DNA of 64,000 bases from Paralvinella palmiformis. Lineage: Eukaryota > Annelida > Polychaeta > Terebellida > Alvinellidae. A program made the position numbers and the translations under genes. The stretch spans positions 248,001 through 312,000 of the forward strand of contig JAODUP010000103.1 in the NCBI GenBank assembly GCA_025642065.1. The letters are read 5' to 3'. The notes under the pieces were generated by a model that did no database searches, had not been told where the DNA came from, and saw nothing but the letters and a program-made list of their open reading frames with translations. This document shows, one piece after another, positions 12,969 through 24,476 of the stretch. Within the stretch, counting starts at the first letter, position 1. Each line of letters starts with the position of its first letter.

Positions 12969-13153
12969 GGGCGCCTCCGTGGTCTAGCGGTAGCGTGTTG
13001 GACCACAGATCACTACCACCCGTGTTCGAATCCTGGCGTAGGCATATCTGAAGGTTGTTTCGTCTTTCACTTCGTCTCATTACCTTTGGAGGTCGCTCGG
13101 CCCATTTAGCTTACCTTGTGCACAAAAGTGGCCGTAAAACATCAATCATCATC
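12969..13153 (+). mobile_element. SINE family 1, intact tRNA-derived copy with 14-bp target-site duplication
   Basis: A tRNA-like head has an A-box-like ggtctagcggtagc and a B-box gttcgaatcc. It is followed by a non-tRNA body (tcgtctcattacctttggag, cgctcggcccatttagc, cttgtgcacaaaagtggccg) and a short atc-rich tail. The flanks ttgaagccatacat at 12955-12968 and 13154-13167 are identical, which is direct evidence of target-primed insertion and of a fairly recent event. Other copies of the family lie at 26695-26881(-), 48408-48580(-) and 59530-59733(+), with fragments near 3.5, 9.1, 27.1, 27.5 and 45.5 kb. Confidence 0.92.
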
Positions 13154-14514
13154 TTGAAGCCATACATCTTGTTTACTTAATTTACATATAGATATAATAT
13201 GGACATTCTTATAAGATTATATAAACAGTTTATTAGCTTCGATATAATAAAGCACATTAAAATGCCATGATAATGCAAACAAATTCTATTGTGGTCCATT
13301 GTTAGATAATAATGCAGAAATTGAAGGAATAATAACATATAAATATTTTTTTCTTTCTAAAATAAGATTAGATATGTTTATAATCATAATCATGAATGGT
13401 AAAATGTCGTTTAGTATGGTATTTTGTTTGGCCGTAGGAACATGGCAAAGATTTTATGTAAATAAATCTTCTTATTAAATATATATATATATATGGTCGG
13501 CATTGGTATATAGTTAAATATCTAAAGAATCTATGTAATCCAATATTATATATCTATTAAGCTGCTTTTGATCTTGCATATCTAAATTAACCACTATCGT
13601 TGATAAACCAAGTTTATTATATTATCGCCCACTTACTCAGTTATTATTAATGTGTTTTATCTCGATGTCTATTTTATTGGAAGTTATTATATTTTATTTT
13701 GTCTATAATTACGGAAGGGAAGTAACATGCGATACCTGAATGTTTATATATAAGTTGGAGATACTGCGAAATATTTTGTATTGAAAACTCTTAGCCAACA
13801 CGGCAACAGAAAACTTCTGGAGATGGCAAGTAGACTAGAGTCTAGATGTAGTAGATCTAATTCTAAATGACAGAAATGCAAGAAATAAACAGTTCATGAC
13901 AGGCTACCAATAACGTATTGTATAATGCTAGAATCACTTCACTTTGCTTTAGATTGATGTAATATGGACAATCATACACTAAATATTTCCTGTTTGGTGG
14001 AAATGACCTTGTTTAAACTAACTCAGTGAGACAGCAATGAACTTATTGTGAGCTAAGCTTAAGGTCAGTAAGGAACGTCATTTAATATTAGTGATTTGAC
14101 CTTTTTGACAGATCAAACCTATGATCCCTGATGAACTGAGTTCAGGTGCTTTTTGTATGTTACTTTATTGTTTATGCCTCTTAACTGGCTATAACAATTG
14201 AGCTCCTTTAATTTTAGTTACTGCCGACCATAATTGTCACTTGACTAATGTTATCATAACTCTAGTTATTACACTTATGGTTTTTATCATATATTGAACA
14301 TTTTCCTGATTATTCTATAGTTGGAAGATGTATGGCTTCTCATGAGTTGTGCTATCCAGCCTACTTCACTTAAGCCTTTACTTGAAACTATATCAACAAA
14401 TAAACAGGCCTTCAATTCATGCCCCTTTTTTGATAATTTTATAAGTATTTTTATATGTTTTATAGGGAGGTTAAAAAATGACAAATATATTGCATGACTA
14501 ATAGTTGTCAGATA

Positions 14515-15286
14515 CAGTAGGCCCCCGATATAATGAGGTAGTTGGGGTACACAACTTGTCGACTGCGTTATAGGTGGATGTGAGGCGAGACAGAGCAAGT
14601 TTGGAGTGGGCATTAATAGGGAGTCCATGTATTCATTTTGTTTTGCACCATTCTTGAAGATTACATACAACTGTTTATTTCATCAATGTTCCCAGTAATT
14701 GTTTAATCATTTGTTGACTTATACACAAATATTATCTCAGTGTTTATGTGGAAAATAAAATGTTTCTGCAAAATTGCATAAAAAGTAACGCCATGTTGGA
14801 ATTGTAATATTCTTCAGCCAGAAATAGTGCATGTTTTTCAGATGAAGGTATCAACTGATACAATATGATCAAAACGCAGGTCTTTCATACACAGAATCTG
14901 ATTCCTAATTGCAATAAATAAAACATATGCAATACCTGTGAATTAATAATTAAGAATCAAACTTATTTAGTGGGTGGAGTCACAATTAAATGAGGGTTGT
15001 GATTGTGCTGTTTGTTCAGCTGATTGAGCCAAGGTGGTGTGTAATTAAGTTTGGGATCAATAAATCTATTTGTGGGTAAGGTATGTTTTTATGTGTGAAT
15101 TGCAAACTGTGAAAACGTGTTAAAATTATTTTGAAAAATTGTTTCGATCAGTGGTGGTTTCATGGCATTTCACACAAAAATGCTCTGTTGTGGATTGCAT
15201 GATTTGGGGTCCAAAGTCTGACCATGTTAATATTATTATATCCAATTTTGTGTTATAACGGACCACAGTATAATGGGGGCCTACTG
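14515..15286. mobile_element. Non-autonomous pogo/Tigger-like DNA transposon with TA target duplication
   Basis: The left end begins cagtaggcccccgatataat and the right end is the near-complement (tataatgggggcctactg), an inverted repeat resembling Tigger/pogo termini (CAGTA..CCCC). TA dinucleotides flank both sides (14513-14514 and 15287-15288), as expected for Tc1/mariner-superfamily insertion. The interior of about 770 bp has no transposase that I can recognise. Part of the interior recurs at about 32030-32295. Confidence 0.8.
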
Positions 15287-15837
15287 TACCGGATTAAACA
15301 CCCCTCCCCGGCGAAGTGCTATCCAGAGAAATGCAGAATATTCAAGATTAACATATCATGTGATCAAATTCAGCATGATCTTGAATTTTAAAAGGAACCT
15401 AGTTATTATTATGTCTCCTGTTTAAATTACCATGTTAATAGACTAAAATGGATTAACATCATTAAATTAATATTATTGACTTTCAATAGCAATTTTTTAA
15501 GAAGACAGGTGGCTTGAGCATCCAGTTGTGTACTTTGTTTATGTTAACATTGCAGATTTGGGTGATTTGTTATGGTGCAACATTTGATATAAGCTTAAGG
15601 GCCAGAACTGTCTATTTTATTCAGTCTTGCAAAACACAAATTCAGTCGGACAATCTAACAATGAATTGCAGAAATTCAGCAGACCAGTTTGTAACAAAGT
15701 GGAGAGTGAGTCTCGTGTGATAAACAATATTCATATTAACTTTCAATATCATCTAAACAGTATAATTCATTTACAATTATTACTAATTGGCAGAGCAATG
15801 AGCAGGGCACTATAATACAGTAATAGCACATTGATTA

Positions 15838-16256
15838 GACCGCTTCTTTGGCCACATGGGTAGAGTGTGAGACTATTTACCTATGGCTATGGTCATTATT
15901 TATGGGAGGTTGCAGGCTCGTGCCTCAGCTGTGGCACTATAGTACAGGAGTTTTATAGTCATATAGTCTATATTTATTTAGAATTAGTCTCGGTCGGGAA
16001 GCTATAAATTACAGACCATATGTGTCTCCCTCATTTGAGGCTGCCAGCCACATTAAAAACCTGCCATTTCAGCCATTATTATTATTATTCGAGCATTGCA
16101 CTGCAAACCTCCAGGTTGTGGATTCAAACCATCTCAGAAATGTGTTTGTTGGTTGTTTCTGTTAGGACCTGCCTGTTGGCCATATGTTGCAGGTGTGAGG
16201 CTAAACTAACCAGCAATAAGCAGGATATAGGCAAAGACGTCATGCCATATAAATAG
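15838..16256 (+). mobile_element. Decayed tRNA-derived SINE pair
   Basis: A tRNA-like head (gccacatgggtagagtgtga ... ggttgcaggctcgtgcctc) leads into a body ending near taaattacagaccatatgtg and ctccctcatttgagg. That tail recurs reverse-complemented at about 48300-48390. A second tRNA-like segment follows (cgagcattgcactgcaaacc, then ttgtggattcaaacc, a B-box-like block). Both are divergent; boundaries are approximate. Confidence 0.5.
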
Positions 16257-16470
16257 TATTGAATACAGCTCTAATTGCTTTCTTAACTGTATCTTCTGAC
16301 TTGTGTCTCTCTGATTCCACTGTGATCAATGGGTAAAGTGTGTAATTATTTAGCAATGGTGTTTAGTAAAACCAGTTTCAAGAAGGTATAGACTATGTTT
16401 TGGGTAATTGTTTTCATTATTTTTCATTACAGCTTGAATCATCACCTTTAATATCAGCCTCATCAATGAT

Positions 16471-19400
16471 ATGGCATTTCCTCATACACATAAGACTGTG
16501 ATCGTACTGGATCGAAGTCCGTACTTTCTGAATAACAGCTCGCAGTATGTCGATTTCGATATCTTCACAAAGAACAGAGCACAGGGATTCATTCCTTTAG
16601 CACCTGTACCTAAAACATTGTGGACATGTAATGTTGAGGCAGCTGTAGAATATGCAAGGATAGTCTATGACATTTTTCCAGCCAGAAAACTGGTGAGTTG
16701 CTTTGTTGTCACTAACATTTGGCTACTTTACTATCTGTTTCTGTATTAACCATCTAGCTATGCAAAGCTAAAAGTTAGTAGAAAGATTTAGCAATGATAT
16801 CATATCTATTACCACCAGAGTAAATGAATGCTAATAAAAATGGAGTTGTACTTGTAGTAAATTATCTACTTGAAACAGATATAAAAGGTGGTTATATACC
16901 AAATATAACTATCTTTATCTAACTCTGTCACAACACCTCTCATACACATACTGTCTACACATGGTAAATCCTGCATCATTCCACTGCTCCAGATTATAAT
17001 ATGATATTACAGACATTACCTGCATTTTCCCATTTTTGCTTGTTATTACAAATATTAGTTCCAACTTAAATGGGCCCAAAGGTAGAGAACCACCAGTAGC
17101 TGATTTCTATAATAATAATTAATTTCACTTGCTGTAAATCAAATATGTAGCATACACTTACTGTAAATCAAATATGTAGCATACACTTCATGCTGTATAT
17201 ACTGGATGATCCAGAATAAATTAGTTCTGTTCTAGAATTTATTACATTCATGCACTTAATAAATAGTTGACAAATAAATGTCATTTACTGAGAATAAACA
17301 ATGATATCCTGTAGTGTATTACTAAGAGTTCTTTTTCAAACTCTTTATTTTAAATCATTGGTTCCCTAAGTGGGTGCAGAATTGTTTAGTCCCCAGAAAT
17401 ATAAATATGCATGAGCGTGTGCACGCTCCTCATTTTATAGCACCCCCATAAAGTACCCTCCCTTTCTATTACTGTCCTTGGATGTACAATTCTACAGTGT
17501 ATGATTATTTTTGTTGATCAATTGGTAAAAAAACTTAATTTGAGTGAGTGTTTTATCTGAATTGTGATTGTATGATAATGAAAGGTATTGAGATAGGCAA
17601 TAAGACTGTCTGTTAAAACTTGACCAGAAGGTGTCTTGGTGTCTATGCTTCTGAAATCAATCTGTTTTGGTGCCCTGCTATGAACTAAAAATAATTCTAT
17701 TTCCACACACACACACATACTGAGTTAGAATTTTAAAAAAATTCAAAACAAAGGTTTTTTGTATGTTGAGATTCATGAAGACCAGTGGTGAGGCCACTTG
17801 ACAGTCTAAATTTGTTGACCTGTATTATTTTTTATAGTAACTAAATAAGCAATAACAATTAGGGCACTGCAGATGTGAAAGCAAGGGGGAGCTCGGAGGA
17901 AATTTTGGAATCAAAGAGTGCTTGTGACCCACACAGGTTTTGCTAGTACGCGGGTATATAAGGCCCCAAAATTGTCATGCTGGATCTGTATAGAAATATA
18001 TTATTTAGGCTATGAAGCTATTATATTAGTAAGCTATAAACTAGTATGTCATCAAATGGTAATAAATATTACACAACATTACAAATGAGATGATAACAAA
18101 GTATTATTTTAGATTAATGTTTCTATATGAATTTTAAGTTCATACCATGCAGAAAAAACTGTTTGGTTATAATTTTCTGTTATTTTCCAGATCCAGTTAA
18201 TTACCAGCGATTGTGAGGCACACATCCTGAACTCGTGGTTACAATATGAACAGAATCTACCACAGGTACATCTTACTGAATAAGATGATCAGTGTTTGTT
18301 CCTGATTGTTAAGAACTGCCATCTTTACAAAACAAAATTAAATAATATATATAACTCTCTATTTATTATAATATCTACTTGAACTTGAATTTCTTCTAAC
18401 CAGACATGGGGTCAGTTCCATTTGGTCAATTATAATTTCAAATGTATCAATTCCAATTCAGTTTTTTGATTAACTCTTTTTTACCTGCTACTTTTTACCA
18501 CGAGTAAGTACTCCGAGTACCTATCCAACTACCTACTTGGAATACCTACTCTGAGTAGTTTATATTCCAGGTAGGATTGTCATGGAAGGAATATTTCTGA
18601 ATTAAAAAAATTAAATGGTAAATTCATTTGTGGATTTAATTATTTTTTGGGAAACTTCAATTCCGATTCCAATTCTATTTTTTTTAAATATTCAATTCTG
18701 GAATTGACCATCAATTCTGAAATTGAATTGACCCCATGTCTGGTGCTAACTATTCAGTAAAGGTAGTGTACTGTTTTGTCCAATGATTTTATGTTGTTTA
18801 ATCCATTTTGCATCATTCAAATCACAGCCTGTAAAACAGACATTTATGAAAAGAAATATCTGATTTTGTTGAGGGAATGAAACAAATATGTATTTCAACT
18901 GAAATACAACACAGTTTTTAATACTACTACTAGTGCCACTAGTTAAGGCTGTTTGGGTTTCACGTTATGTTTTTGTCTTTACTGAATTAGAATTTTTTTC
19001 TAAATTTATGATATATTACTAATTAGGCTGTTTATTTGAAATGACGAGAGTACAGTGTATTGTATATTATCCAAACAGCTGATGACTGTATTGGCCAAAC
19101 ATGGAGCTCCCGATCCAAGGTTGTATAATGCCAGTGAGTGTAGTATTGTGCATGGCTTGGTGCAAGGTGTTGAGGTACTTTGTCATCCAACTGAAATGCA
19201 GAATCAGATCCGATCCAAATATTCAACTGAGGAGAGTCTAGTCCCCAACAGAGGACGTATCATATGTCTAACTTCATTACCAAGGTAGGCTGACTTGTAC
19301 CTCTAAGAATGTTAGGTCTTTACAATTATTATGCTTGAATAGGAATGTATTTATAATATAATGATGTAAAATTTTACACAGTCTGAATAATTTGAAGGGG

Positions 19401-20115
19401 ATTTGGTGAACGATATTGTAAATTCCAGCAGTTTTTTTTGTAGTGCTACAGCAAACTTTTAACTGTTTTGGCATATCAGTATCATTTATTTACAACAAGG
19501 AGTTGTTTAGAAAAATTGAGCCATGATGGCGCAGTTAGTTAGAGCATAGGATTGATAGCTGAAGGGTCGCAGGTTCGAGGCTCCGAGAGCTGCAATGCTA
19601 TCATGTGGTGACGGGTTCACTCATCCATAAAAATGATAACCTGATAGGATGTGATGGCTGTGTGTTTGAGTAATGCTTTGCACCTTTCAAGGCAGCATGT
19701 GTTGTTTGCTCCCTTGGGAGTTGAGATTTGTACTGGATGGAAACAGGCCTGAGTCAGGGATAATAATACTGTAAAGTGCCTCAGAACAGGGATACCTGGT
19801 TCTGGCACTATATAAACCATTTTGAGCAGAATGTGTTCTAGAAAAGTTGATTGCTTACTTTAATAGATTATATATAAACTTCAGTGAAACAGTATCTAAA
19901 CTATTTATTCTCAGTGAATAGATTTGTGAACTAAATCTCTATTGATGTTTTTATAGTGATAGCTATGTTGCCACGCTAGAACAGTGTGTCCAGGATGCCA
20001 TCAGTGAACATAACAAGTTAGCTGCTGCAACAGATACGTAAGTTCCGGATTGTGTCCATTATCTTTTTACTTAGCTATGACAAAAGTATTTGGTTATGTG
20101 TATTATATATAAAAA

Positions 20116-20165
<50 letters not shown>

Positions 20166-23100
20166 TTTTCTTGCTGTACTTGTAATGTTATGCTCATTAG
20201 TTTTGCTTATGCAGTTTCTCAAGGGTCACCTCATATGTGAGAGATTGTCCCTGAATCTTAATTTAAACATAATTATAATAAGGTCCATCCAACTGGAAGT
20301 GGAAAGCATTCCTTTGTGTTAACATTATTAGGGTTATTACATTTAATTAATCCAAAAATGTATAACAAAGCCTGGATGTGGCCCTTTGTTAGGCAAAATA
20401 TAGAAAGCTGGTTGTTTTGTTGCTTTTAATGCATTGCATGTATTTAATCAACACATTAAGATTCTCAAACTTCTTTACAAATATTATCTGCATGAAAAAT
20501 GAAATGTAGAATATCAAACGTCCTTAGTAATATTTCGCTTCTTAATTTATATATTTGCAAAATAACAATGTTTTTGCCAACATTGTACATCATAATCTGA
20601 GCTGATTTACATACATTGTTTATGTTAATTAGCTAGGTTTAATGGGTATTCAACATGCTGTCATTATCCTACCTGATTATATCAGTTGAATACAAGTTTA
20701 CAAGTGCAGGGTTAACCACAAATATACAATGGGCCATACACAAAGTTAATATTGAAGACATTGGGAGCTCACATTTCTGTAGTGCACATAGCATGATGCC
20801 AGTAGTATGTGAAGATGTAGAGTTGCTGTAGCTCTACATCTCCAAATACTACTGGCATTTACAAGTTACTGGTTCATGTGATTTCAGGAATGGAAAACAT
20901 ATCAGTGACAACATTGATATATGAGCAGATAGCAAGTGTGACAAAGACAAATAAAAAAACTTCTTCATTCTAACATTGTATAAATGATAGATTTGTCAGA
21001 GTAACTTAATGATTAGTTTTCTTTGACACTAATTGAAAACTGATGATGAATCATAAATATTCTATATACAATGTATTCACAACTAGCTGGATGCAAACAG
21101 ACTCCACGTATACATTTATGTGCAAACCCTACAAATGCATTTGTACAGGGGATGCACAGTAAATATATGGAATAAATAAATATACATTTACTATTCAAAA
21201 CACTTCATTTCCATGGCTATCACAGGATATGAACATCTGTTTCTGAAAACTCTACCTGATACAGATATCTTGACCCAGTTAAAAGATTTGTGGCCCTTAG
21301 CTGGGCACTCTGCTGTTGCAGCTGGTAGTATACTGCATTGCAGTCAGTCAAGTCATGTGAACAAACTCAGAACTATCCATAACTGTGCAGTATTTCTTCT
21401 ATCTCCTAAAAGACTTCTTCTGAATCATGTTAATTCATTACGGTATAGTCCCTTAAGCATAATTATTAGGTAAGACTATGAATAGCAATGGGACTGAACA
21501 AAGGAATTATTCATTAATTAATTAATTTCAGTCTTTTGCTGCTAAACTGTTGGCTTCATTTTATTGCTATGAATTTTAATTTATGAATCAGTACTTCTCC
21601 TCGTAACAATGACTCTTTGTTTCTAGGAGACTGTTCAAACTTTTCATGAGTTGATAATATTTGCAATTTGGTGATTAACGTCACTTGTTATTTATCAGTT
21701 CTTTATGCTACAAAGAACTTAACTCATACCAACAGTCTCAAATGTATTTGATAAAAACATACTATATATTTTAATAATCAGCTGTATTATTTAGTGTTTA
21801 AACATCTGGTGTGTGTACCGGCAAATGTGTACACACGCCCACCCCCACACACAAACCATATAATTTTAATATTTCTGTACCGTACCACTATCATCTTTCT
21901 TTGACTTAACTAAAGATCTACAGGCAGTAGCTAAGAGGAGCATAACGAGTTCAGAGACCTCACACCATGATATCACTGACATTCCAATCCACAGACCAAA
22001 TGTCCCTCCCATATCAGAGGCCAACTGGGCAATCTCATAGGCAGGCTTCTCCAGGTGCTGCTGAACCAGTATGCTCTTCCTGAATATGTTGATCCGGGCA
22101 AAGTTAGCCCGGATCAGATCGTATTCTGTTAGCTGTGAACTATTGTACACGGCCAGATTCTGATAGGCCTTTAACTCTGTCCTATCTGGATGATCCAGGA
22201 CTGTCGTTTTGAAGAAATCCAACTGGGAGTACTGAATTGGCCATGAGGAATACGACACATCCATCGTGTGTTCCGTGTGAGAAGCATGGCAGGTAGCAGT
22301 CACATGATGTGATCATGGTCTCCATGAAGACAATCATGTTTGTTGCCTCACAGTGGATCTTGTTCAGGTACTGCTCTAGATTATCCATCGTCACCACGTC
22401 CCACGTACCACAGTAGGTCATGTTGTCGTAGTTTGGATTTGGCAGTGGCAGTGTTGACGATACACAGTTGCAGTGCTCCATAATATATTGCTGTTGGCAT
22501 GAACTGATGCAGTCGTGTGTACTGTATTCATATTGATCAATATTGGTGCTGATGATGCTGGAGACGTCCTCAATACATTTGCTGTATGGTTCTCCAAGGT
22601 GTTCATACTGGTGTATGCTGAGACCAATATTGGCCGAGTAGCCAGGCGGAATATCAAAACCCTGGTTGATCGGACTTGGTCGCGTTCTCGGTGCATGAAT
22701 CGTCACACGCACTCCCGCTGAATTGCCGATGTTACTATTTTTGAAGTAGGCTCCCTCTTCTGGCATTTCCCTGTCATAGGCTTCCAAGTATAGTATCATA
22801 GACAAGCCCGAATTCGGACCAGTTGTTCTTCCCCAGGCATCAAACGACTGAAACGTATAACAATTGAAGAAGTTTGGCGTAGAATAATGCACAAAGTTAG
22901 AGATATTGCACGGCTGCATATCAAATGTGCACGAAAGAATAAAATCTTTGCGACTGTGTCCCAGAAGGAATGTCTCAATGCCAACATTCTCAAAATAACC
23001 TTGTGGCTGCTTCATGCGATCCTTCGCCCAACTGAACTCCATTGACCGATTGAGTAGTTCAGCAAATTGGTCAAATTTAGACATATTTCTTGTTAGCTCA

Positions 23101-24441
23101 TGCCACTGGTATGTACTGGTGTTTGGATTCTGAAGAAAGTCCCCAGCGCTGCTCATTGACCAGGGCAGAACGTTGCACAAGGTTATGGCTGGGAACTCGG
23201 TGCCAGTCGAGACAAACTGGGTCTTCATCTCATATTTGTACCTCAGGTAATACTTGACCAGCATTAACACGTGTGATATGTTAAATCCCAGTGCGATGAT
23301 AGTAATTGCAATCCACAGCATTCCTACGTATTTATTTTGTGCTCTGCCAACCCTGCCCCAACCATGGGCCGTTGTCTGCTTACAGAATTCTAAATTCAAA
23401 TCTCTGACCTTTTCTCTCAGCGTTACTGATGGTTGGATGCTGTCTGCTGATGGGTTTGGAGTCAAATCCTTCAGCTGCAGTGACTCAGTATCTTGGACAT
23501 TCAGTTCCGTTTTGGTACAGACAGCTTTGCTGTCTGTGGTGTTGTGATTCTCCTGGTCCAAGTCAATTGAGATCTGATTGTTGTCGTTGTTAATACCATC
23601 TGCCATGTTGTGAAGATCACTGAATCTCAACTGATACCACATTACCGGATAAGGTTTATGATCTATGGGAGAAACATACACTGTTAGTAATTAATAGCAT
23701 TTGACACACGCACGCATACACACACACCACACAACACAAACAGAGAGAGAGAGAGAGAGAAACCCTTCCCCAAATTATATTGTTTTGACTAGCAAGAAAA
23801 CTTCAGTTTAGATAAGTGGCCAGTTTTCTCAAGTTTTATATTCCATTCGCCAGTAGTGACTGACAAACATGGCTTAATCTAAATAAATTTATTGCATGCA
23901 ATAATATGATTGTATACACTACATGTACAAGCACGCCTTCAATAATTTAATCAAATTTCTGTTCATCACAAAGAATTCAATATTTATTACGTCCATTTCC
24001 TTCTCACCAGATATTTATTTCAGAGATATTTAGACTAGCTTGGATATATGAGTTAGATTAGATTAGTAAGTCATATTTTACATGAGCATATTTTTTAGGA
24101 GGTTGTGACATGCTGACAGACGTAACTAGTATAAGTCAAGGATAAATATAATTTTGAATTGAGCTCAACCGACATGATTTGTTAATAGATATAAATTACT
24201 TGCAACTTCCCAGTTGTGGAAAGCATTAATACAATTTCCAGAGTGCGATTAAAATAGGTTTATATTTTGTTTAATTTTTTTTAAACATCAAAGCAATACA
24301 TTAGCAGTTTATTTACAAACGTTTAGTTGTGGTATGGTTTTTTTTACATACAAATTGTATATAAAACTCAGGGGTTTAGACCAAAAGAGCATTCTAGTTT
24401 TCACACAATTAAGTATGAACAAGTGTGTGTGTGTGTGAGTG

Positions 24442-24476
<35 letters not shown>

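Larger units (their letters stand above)
10777..16432. other. Intergenic region between RFT1 and INTS13
   Basis: Contains the RFT1 3' end, (TA)n tracts (11203-11225; composite TA/TC at 12788-12862), a LINE fragment, an intact SINE, a pogo/Tigger-like element and a decayed SINE (each listed separately). The remainder (roughly 13.2-14.5 kb and 15.3-15.8 kb) is AT-rich with no feature I can support. The INTS13 coding exon begins at an acceptor (16431-16432), so an untranslated first exon and promoter for INTS13 probably lie here, unplaced. Confidence 0.5.

Noticed and set aside
14287..14670. 127-codon minus-strand frame
   Set aside because: It crosses the left terminus of the Tigger-like element at 14515, so it mixes unrelated sequence and has no protein-like conservation that I recognise.
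19530..19600. Possible tRNA gene (A- and B-box-like sequences)
   Set aside because: No proper acceptor or anticodon stem, and it continues into a SINE body; the same applies to heads at 12.97, 42.28, 48.0, 48.57 and 59.5 kb.
22182..22270. C-terminal end of the 499-residue frame of the first DEG/ENaC gene as a real truncated protein
   Set aside because: The residues after CYLPC do not resemble the family, whereas the +1 frame resumes it exactly; the tail is read out of frame.
23607..23681. Upstream start MYVSPIDHK for the first DEG/ENaC gene
   Set aside because: The frame contains an acceptor-like ttctcccatag, and the residues before MADGINN show no conservation with the paralogue; kept only as an alternative.
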